64,000 nucleotides of DNA, taken from NCBI RefSeq assembly GCF_005491205.1, contig NZ_CP028037.1, positions 325,927 to 389,926 of the forward strand, given 5' to 3'. Shown here piece by piece: positions 44,529-53,270 of the stretch; position 1 is the stretch's first letter; each line of letters opens with the position of its first letter. A program made the position numbers and the translations under genes. The stretch is from Nissabacter sp. SGAir0207 (GTDB taxonomy: Bacteria; Pseudomonadota; Gammaproteobacteria; Enterobacterales; Enterobacteriaceae). Under the pieces are notes generated by a model, which searched no databases, had not been told where the DNA came from, and saw only the letters and a program-made list of their open reading frames with translations.

Positions 44529-45335
44529 CTACTTCAGCAGTTCGATATAACGCTTCACTGCCCGCTGTACGATCTTCTTGCCGTCGGCCTTGACCTGCTG
44601 ACCGGGGAAAGCGCCATAGATGCGGCTGAAAGGGATCGCCTCGAGCCGGGTGCCGATGTGGCTGACATCGGTGACGCCGAGCGGCAGCAGGTTGGGGTAG
44701 CTCCACATAAAGGAGATGCGCTCGCCGTCGGGGGTGATTTGCAGGGTGTCGCCGCACAGCAGTACGCCGTTGCGGTCGTGGCTGTCGCTCCAGTGCAGCA
44801 CCGTCGCGCCGGGAAAGTGGCCGCCGAGGCAGACCAGTTGCACGCCCGGCAGTAGCTCCAGCGTTTCGCCCTTCCAAAAACGGATGGCCGGGCTGGGACG
44901 TACCACCCATGCGCGGTCGGCGGCGTGCAGGTGGATCGGCGCATCGCCAAAGGCGGCGCTCCAGTCCTGCATCCGGGTGTAGTAGTGCGGGTGGGAGACG
45001 GCAATGTGCGCCAGCCCGCCGAGGCTCTCCACCAGCGCCTTAGTGGCGTCATCCAGCAGGGCGGTGCAGTCCCACAGCACGTTGCCAGCCGGGGTGCGCA
45101 GCAGGAAGGCGCGCTGGCCGATGCCCAGCTCCGGGGTGGGGTGCAGGCTGAACAGCCCCGGCTCGTGCAGCGCCCAGGCGTGGGCGTGGCTTTGGTCGAT
45201 CTGCTCCGAGGTGCTCCACGTCTGCCCACCCGGCGGCACCCACTGGCGCTCATCCTCACAAATCGGGCAATGCGCCGGGGCAGTGTGCACGGCGGGGTAG
45301 GAAGTACCACAGGTTGAACATACATAATGGTTCAT
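44529..45335 (-). CDS. MBL-fold metallo-hydrolase with N-terminal rubredoxin-like zinc ribbon
   Basis: 268 residues from the ATG at 45335 (GAGGGAG upstream); the longer frame to 45494 lacks a site. The N terminus MNHYVCSTCGTSYPAV, then HCPICEDERQWVP, gives CxxC pairs of a zinc ribbon. The beta-lactamase-fold part is atypical: the usual HxHxDH motif reads AVSHPHYYTRMQDW, LGGHFPGATVLHW supplies the next His, and LLCGDTLQITPDG the Asp. So one Asp/His pair differs from canonical glyoxalase II enzymes. Substrate unknown. Confidence 0.82.
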   Translation of the reverse strand: MNHYVCSTCGTSYPAVHTAPAHCPICEDERQWVPPGGQTWSTSEQIDQSHAHAWALHEPGLFSLHPTPELGIGQRAFLLRTPAGNVLWDCTALLDDATKALVESLGGLAHIAVSHPHYYTRMQDWSAAFGDAPIHLHAADRAWVVRPSPAIRFWKGETLELLPGVQLVCLGGHFPGATVLHWSDSHDRNGVLLCGDTLQITPDGERISFMWSYPNLLPLGVTDVSHIGTRLEAIPFSRIYGAFPGQQVKADGKKIVQRAVKRYIELLK

Positions 45336-45657
45336 GCATCGCTCCCTCAGGTCAACGGTGCGGCGGCTGCCGCAAGATTGGCACCGGTTTGTCCCTTCGC
45401 ATCGAAACCAACGCCACCTGCATAAGAATAGTTGATGAATCAGCCAATGTGGCGCGATTGCACCACGCCGCTGCCCCGCCTCATGTTTTCTCATCTCTCC
45501 GCAGTGGCAAGCGGTGTCGCGGGCAGGGGTTCCTCATGATTTCCCACTGTCCTCATTTGTCGGCCATGTGATGGGGAAAATGGAGGGGGAGCACGTATGC
45601 TAAAAAGACCGTTTTACTTGCGCAGTTTAGGCAAGGTGAAGATATAAGGAGGTCGTG
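45336..45657. other. Gene-free stretch between MBL hydrolase and YegP-like gene
   Basis: 322 bp with no supported gene, between divergent starts, so it must hold both promoters. AAGGAGG at the right end is the ribosome site of the YegP-like gene. I see no clear operator or hairpin. Confidence 0.45.
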
Positions 45658-45867
45658 ATGCATTCCATTCCCTATTTCTATATCTATCTATGCAAAAACG
45701 GTGAGTGGCGTTGGCGTTTTATGGCAAGTGATGGCGGTTTGATTGCGGTCAGCCCGAAGGGATACAAAGAGCTGGCGAAGTGTGAAAGCAAAGTTCACAT
45801 GTTGATGGCTGAAACAGCGGGGGCGGTCACCATCGGTGATACCCACTATAGCCCGCTGAGTCTGTAG
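45658..45867 (+). CDS. Small YegP-like protein (single DUF1508 repeat)
   Basis: 69 residues from the ATG at 45658, with AAGGAGG upstream. One DUF1508 unit: YIYLCKNGEWRWRFMASDGGLIAVSPKGYKE resembles the FxIYKDKxGxFRWRL-x-A-x-NGEVIA pattern. E. coli YegP has two units; this one has only one. Molecular role unknown. It stands alone between a divergent and a convergent gene. Confidence 0.8.
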   Translation: MHSIPYFYIYLCKNGEWRWRFMASDGGLIAVSPKGYKELAKCESKVHMLMAETAGAVTIGDTHYSPLSL

Positions 45868-45883
45868 ATCGGCAGTACAAAAT

Positions 45884-45983
45884 TATCCGTTACCCCCTTG
45901 CCGAACAGGGCTGCCAGGCTGACCGTCAGGACGCCTGGAGCGGAGCGAACCCCGCCCCGACGCCCCACCACGGGTAACGGATA
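45884..45983. repeat. 100-bp element with 12-bp terminal inverted repeats
   Basis: TATCCGTTACCC at 45884-45895 and its exact inverse GGGTAACGGATA at 45972-45983 bracket a GC-rich core that has its own dyad (CCAGGC and GCCTGG). It lies between convergent genes. No target-site duplication is visible. It could be a small palindromic interspersed repeat or a bidirectional transcription end. Confidence 0.6.
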
Positions 45984-46017
45984 CCCTCAGGGCACCTTGC
46001 GATGCCCCAGCCACCGG

Positions 46018-47337
46018 TTAACGTTGGCGACGCCAGAGCCGGAACAGCACGACGGCGGCTATCACGCCCGCCAGCGCCATCCCGCCGCGCGCCAGCAGCA
46101 TCAGCGGCGAAGCCGCGCCACCCTGTCGCAACTCCCCGACCCGATCCGCATTGAGCGTCACGTCACTGTGGCCAAAGGTGCCCACCACATAGTTGGTGAC
46201 CTCTGCCACCTGGCTGTCCGTCAGCTCATGGGCAAAGCCCGGCATCCCCTGGCCCTCCTCTGGCCACACCCCCTCCAGCACCGCCATCGCGACATTGTCG
46301 GTAGTGGGCTTGTCCAGCACCGGGTGACCGGCCAGCGCTGGCAGGCCGCGCAGGCCCTCGCCATGCAGGCCATGACAGGCGGCGCAGTTATCGCGGTAGA
46401 TGCGCCCGCCAGCGCCCAACGCCGCGAGGGCGGCTGGCGTGTCATCGCCATGAATACGGTGATTGACTGGCGTAGCAGGCACCGCGGCCGCGCGCTCCGG
46501 CAGCAGGTAGGTGGCGATGGCCTGACGATCCTCAGGCGTCAGGCGCGTGAAGCTCTTGTCGATCGCCTCCAGCATCGGGCCGCCCGCTGTCGCGCCATTG
46601 CTGGCGTGGCCGGTCTTCAGGTAGGTGACCAGCATGTCGCGGTTCCAGTCATGCAGGCCAGCGGTAGTGATGTCCGGTGCGTACCAGGTGCCGAGGGAAG
46701 CGCCAGCCAGCGCCTGCGATCCCTTCTCCGCCATCAGCACGTTGCGTGGGGTGTGGCAGGTACTACAGTGCGTCAGCCCCTGCACCAGATAGGCCCCACG
46801 GTTCCAGGCCGCGGACTGCTGTGGATCGGGCGTGAACGGCGTGGTGTCAAGGAACAGCAGGTTCCAGGCCGCCATTGAGAAGCGCAGGTTGAATGGGAAG
46901 GGCAGCGCGGTCTTCTCAGGCTGGCTCTCCACCGGCGCGACGCCATGCATAAAGTAGGCGTAGAGCGCGGCCATGTCCTCGTCCGTCAGTTTGGCATAGG
47001 CGGTGTAGGGCATCGCCGGATAGAGGTGGCTGCCATCGGCGCGAATGCCAAGGCGAACCGCGTCCGCGAACTGGGTCTGGCTATAGCCGCCAATCCCGGC
47101 CTGCACTGACGGGGTGATGTTGGTGCTGTAGATGGTGCCCAGCGGGCTGGCAATCGGGTGGCCGCCGCTAAAGGCGGGATGATTGGCCTCGGTATGGCAG
47201 GCACCACAGTCACCGGCAATCGCCAGATATTCGCCACGCGCGATCAGCTCCGGTGAAGGGGTGTCGGCGGCCTGCGCCGCGCCGATGCCAAGGCAGAGGA
47301 CGCTGAGCGGCAGGGCAGAGATCCAGGAGTTAGCCAT
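46018..47337 (-). CDS. Triheme cytochrome c subunit of membrane sugar-acid dehydrogenase, copy B
   Basis: 439 residues. A signal peptide (~1-23, ending AQAAD) is followed by three heme sites: CGACH (C44-H48), CSTCH and CAACH. A C-terminal transmembrane anchor (LMLLARGGMALAGVIAAVVLF) keeps it on the periplasmic face. This is the standard cytochrome subunit of gluconate 2-dehydrogenase and related enzymes, passing electrons to ubiquinone or an oxidase. It overlaps the GMC subunit gene by 8 bp and ends the operon. Confidence 0.95.
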   Translation of the reverse strand: MANSWISALPLSVLCLGIGAAQAADTPSPELIARGEYLAIAGDCGACHTEANHPAFSGGHPIASPLGTIYSTNITPSVQAGIGGYSQTQFADAVRLGIRADGSHLYPAMPYTAYAKLTDEDMAALYAYFMHGVAPVESQPEKTALPFPFNLRFSMAAWNLLFLDTTPFTPDPQQSAAWNRGAYLVQGLTHCSTCHTPRNVLMAEKGSQALAGASLGTWYAPDITTAGLHDWNRDMLVTYLKTGHASNGATAGGPMLEAIDKSFTRLTPEDRQAIATYLLPERAAAVPATPVNHRIHGDDTPAALAALGAGGRIYRDNCAACHGLHGEGLRGLPALAGHPVLDKPTTDNVAMAVLEGVWPEEGQGMPGFAHELTDSQVAEVTNYVVGTFGHSDVTLNADRVGELRQGGAASPLMLLARGGMALAGVIAAVVLFRLWRRQR

Positions 47338-48934
47338 GACGCGTCACCTCCAGAATGTGGTCGGCGGTGCGCAATGCCAGCGCCATCGCCGTCAGGGTCA
47401 CGTTACAGGTGCCTACCGTCGGCATCACACCGGTGCCAGCCATGTAGAGGTTCTCATGGTCATGGGCGCGCCCCCAGCTATCTGTGACGCTGGTGGCCGG
47501 ATCATGGCCCATCGACAGGGTGCCGGTGATGTGCTGGCGGTTGGAGAACGCCCCCGCCTTGCTGTGCTTGATGTGGCTGCCGCCCAGTCGCGCCGCGATC
47601 TGGTCGTAGCACTGGTGCACCACCTCGGTGCCTTTTTTCACATAGTCATCCACGTCCCAGTGCAGGCTGGGCGTTGGCAGGCCGAGCGCGTCACGCTGGT
47701 CACTGAGCGTCACGCGGTTGTTGGGATCGGGAAGCTGCTCCAGCGCGTTCTTGATGCTGAGGCGGCGGGCGGCGCGGAACTGGATCTCCTCCTCCAATTT
47801 CTTGCCGTAGTAACCCTCCTGCAACAGCTCCTTGGTCACGGAGGCGACCTGTGAGGCGTTGGAGATGTCGATGCGGAACGGCGCATGGTCGGCACGGAAG
47901 GCACCGTCGCGGAACTGGCCGATGGAGCAGGGGCTGACCGGGCCACGGCCGGGCCAGATCGGCTCATCCACATCAAAGGTGATGCCGATGGCCGGGTGGT
48001 CGGTGAGGTTGCGGCCAACGTTGTCGCGGGCGTTGGCGATGCCCTGCGGGAAGCGGTCGCTGGTGGACATCAGCAGCAGTTTCGGCGTCTCGATGGCGTT
48101 GGCCGCCAGCACGAAGGTCTGGCCGGTGACCCGGTGGCTCACCTTCTCCCAGTCGTAGTAGTGCGCCGCCGTGATGCGGCCCTGGCTGTCATGCTCCAGC
48201 TTGTAGACCACCGCCTGCGTCACCACCTCCACCCCGGCCTGTTCGGCGTGGGCCGCGGCAATGCCGCCGTGGTACTGGGCGTCAATCGGGCAGACCGGCA
48301 TACAGTTGTTGTTGCCACAGCAGGCCGGGCGGCCATCATAGCTGCGGCTGTTACGCCCGGTGCTGTCATCCAGCACCTGGAAATCGGGCGCGAGGCGCTC
48401 GGTGACGCGCTGTTGCAGCCAGGAAGCGGGCACGCGCTCCATCGGGAAGGGTTTGGCGCGCGGCGATCCATTCTCTGGCGAGCCACCGACCCCGGCGAGC
48501 ACTTCGGCCTGATAGTAGTACGGTTCCAGCTCGTCATAGCCGATCGGCCAATCCTTGCCGACGCCATACTGCGTCTGTTGGCGGAAATCATTGGGCACGA
48601 AGCGCCACAGCTGCGCCGCCCAGTGCCAGCTGGTGCCGCCCAGCATCCGAATGTACTGCGCGTTGAAGGGGTGTGGCCCGGCCTGATGCAGGTAGCCGTT
48701 CGGCTCCGGCGTATAACGCGGGTGCGGTGCCTGCGGCGAAAAGGGGTAAGGCGACATAAAGTCAGACTTGAAGGCGGAGGCGCGGAAACGCTCCACCAGC
48801 TCCGCGCGGCCCACCCGTGGGCCGGACTCCAGCATTAGCACGCGTTTGCCGGAATTGGCCAGTCGGGTGGCCAGTAGCGAGCCGCAGACGCCCGCGCCAA
48901 TCACGACCACGTCGGCAGAAAGGTTGTTACTCAT
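47330..48934 (-). CDS. GMC flavoprotein subunit of sugar-acid dehydrogenase, copy B
   Basis: 534 residues. FAD-binding VVVIGAGVCGSLLATRL at the N terminus, the GMC middle motif LGGTSWHWAAQLWRF, and C-terminal GTCNVTLTAMALALRTADHIL. The sequence PACCGNNNCMPVCPIDAQ gives CC-x4-C-x3-C, the arrangement that holds a 3Fe-4S cluster in the related FAD glucose dehydrogenase. No signal peptide, so it should be carried out with the Tat-tagged small subunit encoded just upstream. Most likely oxidises gluconate or 2-ketogluconate; the exact substrate cannot be told. Confidence 0.93.
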   Translation of the reverse strand: MSNNLSADVVVIGAGVCGSLLATRLANSGKRVLMLESGPRVGRAELVERFRASAFKSDFMSPYPFSPQAPHPRYTPEPNGYLHQAGPHPFNAQYIRMLGGTSWHWAAQLWRFVPNDFRQQTQYGVGKDWPIGYDELEPYYYQAEVLAGVGGSPENGSPRAKPFPMERVPASWLQQRVTERLAPDFQVLDDSTGRNSRSYDGRPACCGNNNCMPVCPIDAQYHGGIAAAHAEQAGVEVVTQAVVYKLEHDSQGRITAAHYYDWEKVSHRVTGQTFVLAANAIETPKLLLMSTSDRFPQGIANARDNVGRNLTDHPAIGITFDVDEPIWPGRGPVSPCSIGQFRDGAFRADHAPFRIDISNASQVASVTKELLQEGYYGKKLEEEIQFRAARRLSIKNALEQLPDPNNRVTLSDQRDALGLPTPSLHWDVDDYVKKGTEVVHQCYDQIAARLGGSHIKHSKAGAFSNRQHITGTLSMGHDPATSVTDSWGRAHDHENLYMAGTGVMPTVGTCNVTLTAMALALRTADHILEVTRHG

Positions 48935-48952
48935 GTGACAATTGCTCTTATT

Positions 48953-49456
48953 TTAAGGTTGTTTTGCCCAACTGCCGCACGGGCCGTAGGAGAAACTCGG
49001 CGGTACCAGCGTGTCGCTGACTGCCTGATTGGCGAGGGTATTGACGTAGGTGACATAGATGGCCTGATTGCCCTTGCCGACCACGCCGGTATACCAGCCG
49101 GTGAGGATGGCCTTGGCCGTCGCGGCCTCAGCCTCATGCCCGGCCGGGAAGGCCAGCAGCGGCTGCTCCAGCAGGGTCGGCTGGGCCGTTAGCAGGGAGG
49201 CCAGCGCCGCCAGCTCATCCGCCAGCCGTGGCCGGTTGAGCGCCAGCGCCGTGAACAGCGCCTGTGCCACCGCGTCATCAAGCGCCGCGTTCATCGTCAG
49301 TTGTTGGGAGAGCTGGGTAAAGTCCGCCAGCCCGGCGGCGGTGCGCGCTGGCATGGCAGCCTGGAGGCTTGGCAGGCACAGCACTTCGCCCGCCAGCGTG
49401 GTCAGCGCCAAAACGCCAGCCATCTTGATCACGCGCCTGCGTGTGTAGTCAGTCAT
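48953..49456 (-). CDS. Tat-exported small subunit of sugar-acid dehydrogenase, copy B
   Basis: 167 residues from the ATG at 49456; upstream ATG/GTG codons at 49465 and 49471 are alternatives. The twin-arginine signal DYTRRRVIKMAGVLALTTLAG identifies it as the subunit 3/gamma type that carries the flavoprotein across the membrane. GWYTGVVGKGNQAIYVTYVN is the conserved core. First gene of the copy B operon, just after a strong terminator. Confidence 0.88.
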   Translation of the reverse strand: MTDYTRRRVIKMAGVLALTTLAGEVLCLPSLQAAMPARTAAGLADFTQLSQQLTMNAALDDAVAQALFTALALNRPRLADELAALASLLTAQPTLLEQPLLAFPAGHEAEAATAKAILTGWYTGVVGKGNQAIYVTYVNTLANQAVSDTLVPPSFSYGPCGSWAKQP

Positions 49457-49471
49457 TACAAACATTCTCAC

Positions 49472-49499
49472 AAAAAAGCCGCTGGCGAAGGCCAGCGGC
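49472..49499 (-). terminator. Strong terminator between the two dehydrogenase operons
   Basis: Read leftward: GCCGCTGGC-CTTC-GCCAGCGGC followed by TTTTTT, a 9-bp perfect stem. It separates copy A from copy B, so copy B needs its own promoter or read-through. Confidence 0.92.
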
Positions 49500-49508
49500 G
49501 AAAAAGGT

Positions 49509-50909
49509 TCAGAGCGTCCGGCGCGTGCGGCGACGCCACAGCAGGAAGGCCACCGTCGCCACTGCCAACGCGCCTACCCCGACGCCCAGTTGCGCCAGCC
49601 ACACCAGCGGCGAGGCTGGCCCACCGGCGCGGATCTCTGCCACCTGCGCCGCGCTGACCGCGTGGCCACCGTGGCCATACTGTTTCAGCAGCCAGGTGGA
49701 GAGCGTCGCCACCTGCTGGTCGCTCAGGTGGTTGAGGGCGTTCGGTTGGTCGCCAAACGGCGGCATCAGCACCTTGCCCTCCTGCGTCTCGCGCTCCACG
49801 CCATACAGGATGGCGGCAATCAGGTTGGAGGGATTGACGTCAGCGGTAGCGGCATTGTGGTAGAGGCTGGGGTAGTAGCCATCTGGCGTGCCCTGCCCGT
49901 GGCTGCCGTGGCAGGAGGCGCAGTTGCCGGAGAAGAGGCGTGCGCCCTCCTCGTCGGTGGCGGCATTGAAGGGCTGTCCACGGTAGGCGGCGAGCGGGTT
50001 GCCCGGCTCTCCCTGCCCAAAGCGCGACGCCCCCGCCGTGGCGGTGGTGTCCGGCACGCTGAGGATATACTCGGCGATGGCGGCGCGATCCGAATCGGTC
50101 AGGTAGTGGAAGCTGTGGGTAATCGCTTCCGCCATGCTGCCAGCGGCCTGCGCCTTGCCCACCACGCGCCCGGTGTGCAGGTAGGTAACCAACTCCTGCC
50201 GCGACCACTGGCCAATGCCGCTGACCGGATCGGCGGTGATGTTCGGCGCGTACCACGGCCCGACCTGCGCGCCGGTCAACGCCTCACTCTCCTTCTCCTG
50301 CATCAAAAAGCCGCGCGGGGTGTGGCAGGTGGCGCAGTGTGCCGCGCCCTCGGCCAGGTAGCGGCCACGGTTCCAACTGGCCGAGTGGGCCGGATCGGGC
50401 TGGTAGCCCGGTGTCTTGAGGAACAGCGCATTCCACACCGCCATTGAGAGCCGCAGGTTGAGCGGGAAGGGCAGCCGCGTCTCGGGTACGGGCGCGTCCA
50501 CCGGCTTCACTCCCTGCATAAAGTAGGTGTAGAGCGCGTGGATGTCCTCATCCGTCAGCGTGGCGTAGGCGGTGTAGGGCATCGCTGGGTAGAGCCGGGC
50601 ACCATCGGCGCGGATGCCATTGCGCAGCGCATCCGAGAACTGCTGCTCACTGTAGCCGCCAATGCCATCCCGCGTGGAGGGGGTGATGTTGGTGGAGATA
50701 ATCTCGCCCACCGGCGAGGCGATCACCTTGCCGCCGGCGAAGGGCTTGTCGGCAGTGGCGGTATGGCAGGCGGTGCAGTCTGAGGCCACCGCCAGATACT
50801 CGCCCTGTTGCAATAACTGGGCATCCGGCGCGGCTTGCGCTGGCATCAGCGCGGCCAGTCCACTGATCAGCAGGGCGGCTGGTAACAGGCGGGGAAGGCG
50901 GCGCGTCAT
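49509..50909 (-). CDS. Triheme cytochrome c subunit of sugar-acid dehydrogenase, copy A
   Basis: 466 residues. A signal peptide (LLPAALLISGLAALMPAQA) and three heme motifs CTACH, CATCH and CASCH, plus a C-terminal anchor (LAQLGVGVGALAVATVAFLLW). Colinear with the copy B cytochrome throughout, including TDEDIHALYTYFMQGV versus TDEDMAALYAYFMHGV, so they are paralogues. Starts 4 bp inside the end of the GMC gene. Confidence 0.95.
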   Translation of the reverse strand: MTRRLPRLLPAALLISGLAALMPAQAAPDAQLLQQGEYLAVASDCTACHTATADKPFAGGKVIASPVGEIISTNITPSTRDGIGGYSEQQFSDALRNGIRADGARLYPAMPYTAYATLTDEDIHALYTYFMQGVKPVDAPVPETRLPFPLNLRLSMAVWNALFLKTPGYQPDPAHSASWNRGRYLAEGAAHCATCHTPRGFLMQEKESEALTGAQVGPWYAPNITADPVSGIGQWSRQELVTYLHTGRVVGKAQAAGSMAEAITHSFHYLTDSDRAAIAEYILSVPDTTATAGASRFGQGEPGNPLAAYRGQPFNAATDEEGARLFSGNCASCHGSHGQGTPDGYYPSLYHNAATADVNPSNLIAAILYGVERETQEGKVLMPPFGDQPNALNHLSDQQVATLSTWLLKQYGHGGHAVSAAQVAEIRAGGPASPLVWLAQLGVGVGALAVATVAFLLWRRRTRRTL

Positions 50910-52534
50910 ACGGCCTCCCTGGCTTGCGCCACCAGTGCGTCGGCGGCCTTGAAGGCCAGCGCCACCATTGTCAGGGTACTGTTGCCGCAGGCGGTGCTCG
51001 GCATTGCGCCGCCGCCCGGCAGGAACAGGTTGCGGTGGTCATGGGCGCGGCAATCGGCATCCACGACCGAGGTGGCCGGATCCAGCCCCATGATGGTGCC
51101 GCCCATGATGTGCTTGCTCTGGTTGAACTGCTTGGAGAAGGCCATGTCCGTCGCGCCCATCGCGGCGGCGATGTTGCGGGCAATCGGCAGCGAGTAGTCA
51201 CGCGCCGAGCGGCGCACGTAGTCGCCCACATCATAGTGGATGGCCGGTTTCGGCAGGCCGAGCCAATCTTTCTGGCTGGAGAGCGTCAGGCGGTTGTTGG
51301 CATCCGGCAGGATCTCATGGGCCGCCACGATGTCGGCGGTACAGGCGGTCATGCGGCGGATCTCCTCATCCAACGCCTTGCCCACCAGCCCCTTCTTCAG
51401 GGCGTCAAAGGTGACGAAGCGATTGCGGGCGAAGTTGTTGAAGCGGAAGTAGGCCCCGGCATGCTCCGAGCGGAAGTCGCCCTGCGAAGTCTCCATGATG
51501 CCGCTGTTGACCACTGGGCCAACGCCAGCCCAGTACGGCTCCTCGAGCGTCACCGTCATGGTGATCTGTGGGTGATCCATCATGTTGCGACCCACTTGGT
51601 CGGAGCTGTTGGCCAGCCCGTTCGGGTTGCGCGCATCGGCGGACATCAGCAGCAGCTTGGGGTTCTCCAGGCCATTGCAGGCCAGCACGAACAGTTTGCC
51701 GGTCACGCGGTGGCTCTGCTTCTGCGGATCGTAGTAGTGCACCGCCTCAATCTGGTTGCGGGCGTTGGTCTCCACCCGCCACACCACGGCGTTCTCCACA
51801 ATCACCGCGCCTTTGGCCTCCAGTCGGCTGAGCGCGGTGGCGGCGTCATACTTCGCGCCGACCGGGCAGACTGGCACACAGTTATTGTTGGCGCAGCAGG
51901 CCGGGCGGTCATCATAGGGCATACCGCTGTTGCGCGCCTGCGCACACGGGATGTTGTGGTAGCCCAGCTCCTTCACCACCTCGGTGAAGCGCGCCTCGCC
52001 CGGCCCAAAGGGCAGCGCGGGCATCGGGTAAGGGCGGGAGCGCAGCGGTGGCCACTGGAGGGCCGGATCGTCCGGCCCGCAGACGCCAAGTTTATGCTCG
52101 GCGCGCGCGTAGTAAGGTTCCAGCGTGGCGTACTCAAACGGCCAGTCACGGCCCACGCCATAGCGCGAGTGGAGCTGCATGTCCGCTGGCGTCAATCGCC
52201 AGCAGGTGCCAGCCCAGTGCCAGGTGGAACCACCGGCGTAACGCACGTAGCTCTGGGCGTAGGAGTCCGCCCCGGAGAGCTGGAGATAGCCCTTGCCAGC
52301 ACCGGCCGGTTCCGGGTGCGGTGCCCAGTCACGCGACGGATAGCACTCAATGGGGTTGCCTTTGGCGGCCAGCGGCAGGTTGCGGTAGTTCTCAACGATC
52401 TCGGCGCGCGGCACACGCGGGCCAGCTTCCAGCATCAGCACTGGAATGCCAGCGTCCAGAAGCTGTTCCGCGATCACCACACCCACCACGCCGGTGCCGA
52501 CGATCACCACGGTTGATTCAGAAGGGATTGCCAT
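50906..52534 (-). CDS. GMC flavoprotein subunit of sugar-acid dehydrogenase, copy A
   Basis: 542 residues. FAD motif VVIVGTGVVGVVIAEQLL, then YAGGSTWHWAGTCWRL, and the cluster motif PACCANNNCVPVCPVGAK (CC-x4-C-x3-C) like that of copy B. The C terminus ACGNSTLTMVALAFKAADAL holds the catalytic His/Asn region of GMC enzymes. It lacks a signal peptide. The two copies differ strongly outside motifs, which suggests different substrates such as gluconate versus 2-ketogluconate (inference). Confidence 0.93.
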   Translation of the reverse strand: MAIPSESTVVIVGTGVVGVVIAEQLLDAGIPVLMLEAGPRVPRAEIVENYRNLPLAAKGNPIECYPSRDWAPHPEPAGAGKGYLQLSGADSYAQSYVRYAGGSTWHWAGTCWRLTPADMQLHSRYGVGRDWPFEYATLEPYYARAEHKLGVCGPDDPALQWPPLRSRPYPMPALPFGPGEARFTEVVKELGYHNIPCAQARNSGMPYDDRPACCANNNCVPVCPVGAKYDAATALSRLEAKGAVIVENAVVWRVETNARNQIEAVHYYDPQKQSHRVTGKLFVLACNGLENPKLLLMSADARNPNGLANSSDQVGRNMMDHPQITMTVTLEEPYWAGVGPVVNSGIMETSQGDFRSEHAGAYFRFNNFARNRFVTFDALKKGLVGKALDEEIRRMTACTADIVAAHEILPDANNRLTLSSQKDWLGLPKPAIHYDVGDYVRRSARDYSLPIARNIAAAMGATDMAFSKQFNQSKHIMGGTIMGLDPATSVVDADCRAHDHRNLFLPGGGAMPSTACGNSTLTMVALAFKAADALVAQAREAV

Positions 52535-52556
52535 AATGAACTTGTCTCAAAAGGGA

Positions 52557-53096
52557 TCAAAAACGGGGCATGGCGGCGACCGGCGCATTGGGCCGGCTCC
52601 AATTATTGGGGCCACTGATCCCATAGGAGGGAATGGTGATCACATCCAGCGTGGTGTGGTAGGTCAGCGCCTGCTCAAAAGCGAAGGCTTTCACGCCGCG
52701 CTTAGGGCTTAGGCAACCGGTATACCAACCGAAAATAATGGTGTGGGCCAGCGCCTTCAGCTTGCCCTCCGGGATGGCCGGAAAGAACTCTTCAACAGTG
52801 GTGGCATTGTGCGCCGTGGCGATGGCGAGGATCTGGCTGACCGCGCTTGCCAGTGCGGGCTGCTCCTGCTCCAGTTGGGCCATCATCCGCAGGCCAACGC
52901 CCTCATCAAGCTGGTGGTTGACCAACAGGCGTGAGAGTGCCATGAAGTTGGCAAACGATCCGTTGCTGACAGGCAGCGCAAAGGCGGGCAGGGCCGAGGT
53001 AAGCGCAGTGCCAGCCGCCATCACGAGGCCAGCAAACAGCACCTGCCGACGTGACAGCGTCACGTTGAGGCCCGATAAGGCATCTTTTCTATTCAT
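52557..53096 (-). CDS. Tat-exported small subunit of sugar-acid dehydrogenase, copy A
   Basis: 179 residues from the ATG at 53096; the frame extends to 53183, but those residues are unlike a signal peptide. The Tat motif SRRQVLFAGLVMAAG lies at ~15-29, followed by a hydrophobic stretch and AFALP as a cleavage region. GWYTGCLSPKRGVKAFAFEQALTYHTTLDV is the conserved core. First gene of the copy A operon; the GMC gene starts 23 bp downstream. Confidence 0.87.
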   Translation of the reverse strand: MNRKDALSGLNVTLSRRQVLFAGLVMAAGTALTSALPAFALPVSNGSFANFMALSRLLVNHQLDEGVGLRMMAQLEQEQPALASAVSQILAIATAHNATTVEEFFPAIPEGKLKALAHTIIFGWYTGCLSPKRGVKAFAFEQALTYHTTLDVITIPSYGISGPNNWSRPNAPVAAMPRF

Positions 53097-53233
53097 GGGA
53101 TAACCACATTGGTTGACGATCGCGCACAAAAAGGAGAATCGGATGTTTCGAATTTGTTTATTCTTGGATAAAACTCTTAGCAAGCTATCAAAGAAAAGTT
53201 AAACCTAGGTTAAACAAAAACGGGAACTGGTTG

Positions 53234-53264
53234 AAAAAAGACGCCTTCCTGTTACGGAAGGCGT
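53234..53264 (-). terminator. Terminator after the DUF993 operon
   Basis: Read leftward: ACGCCTTCC-GTAACA-GGAAGGCGT then CTTTTTT, a perfect 9-bp stem 7 bp after the DUF993 stop. Confidence 0.92.
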
Positions 53265-53270
53265 TGGAGT

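Noticed and set aside
45898..46878. 326-codon frame opposite the copy B cytochrome
   Set aside because: Arg/His-rich antisense shadow; the leftward gene has three heme motifs and an anchor.
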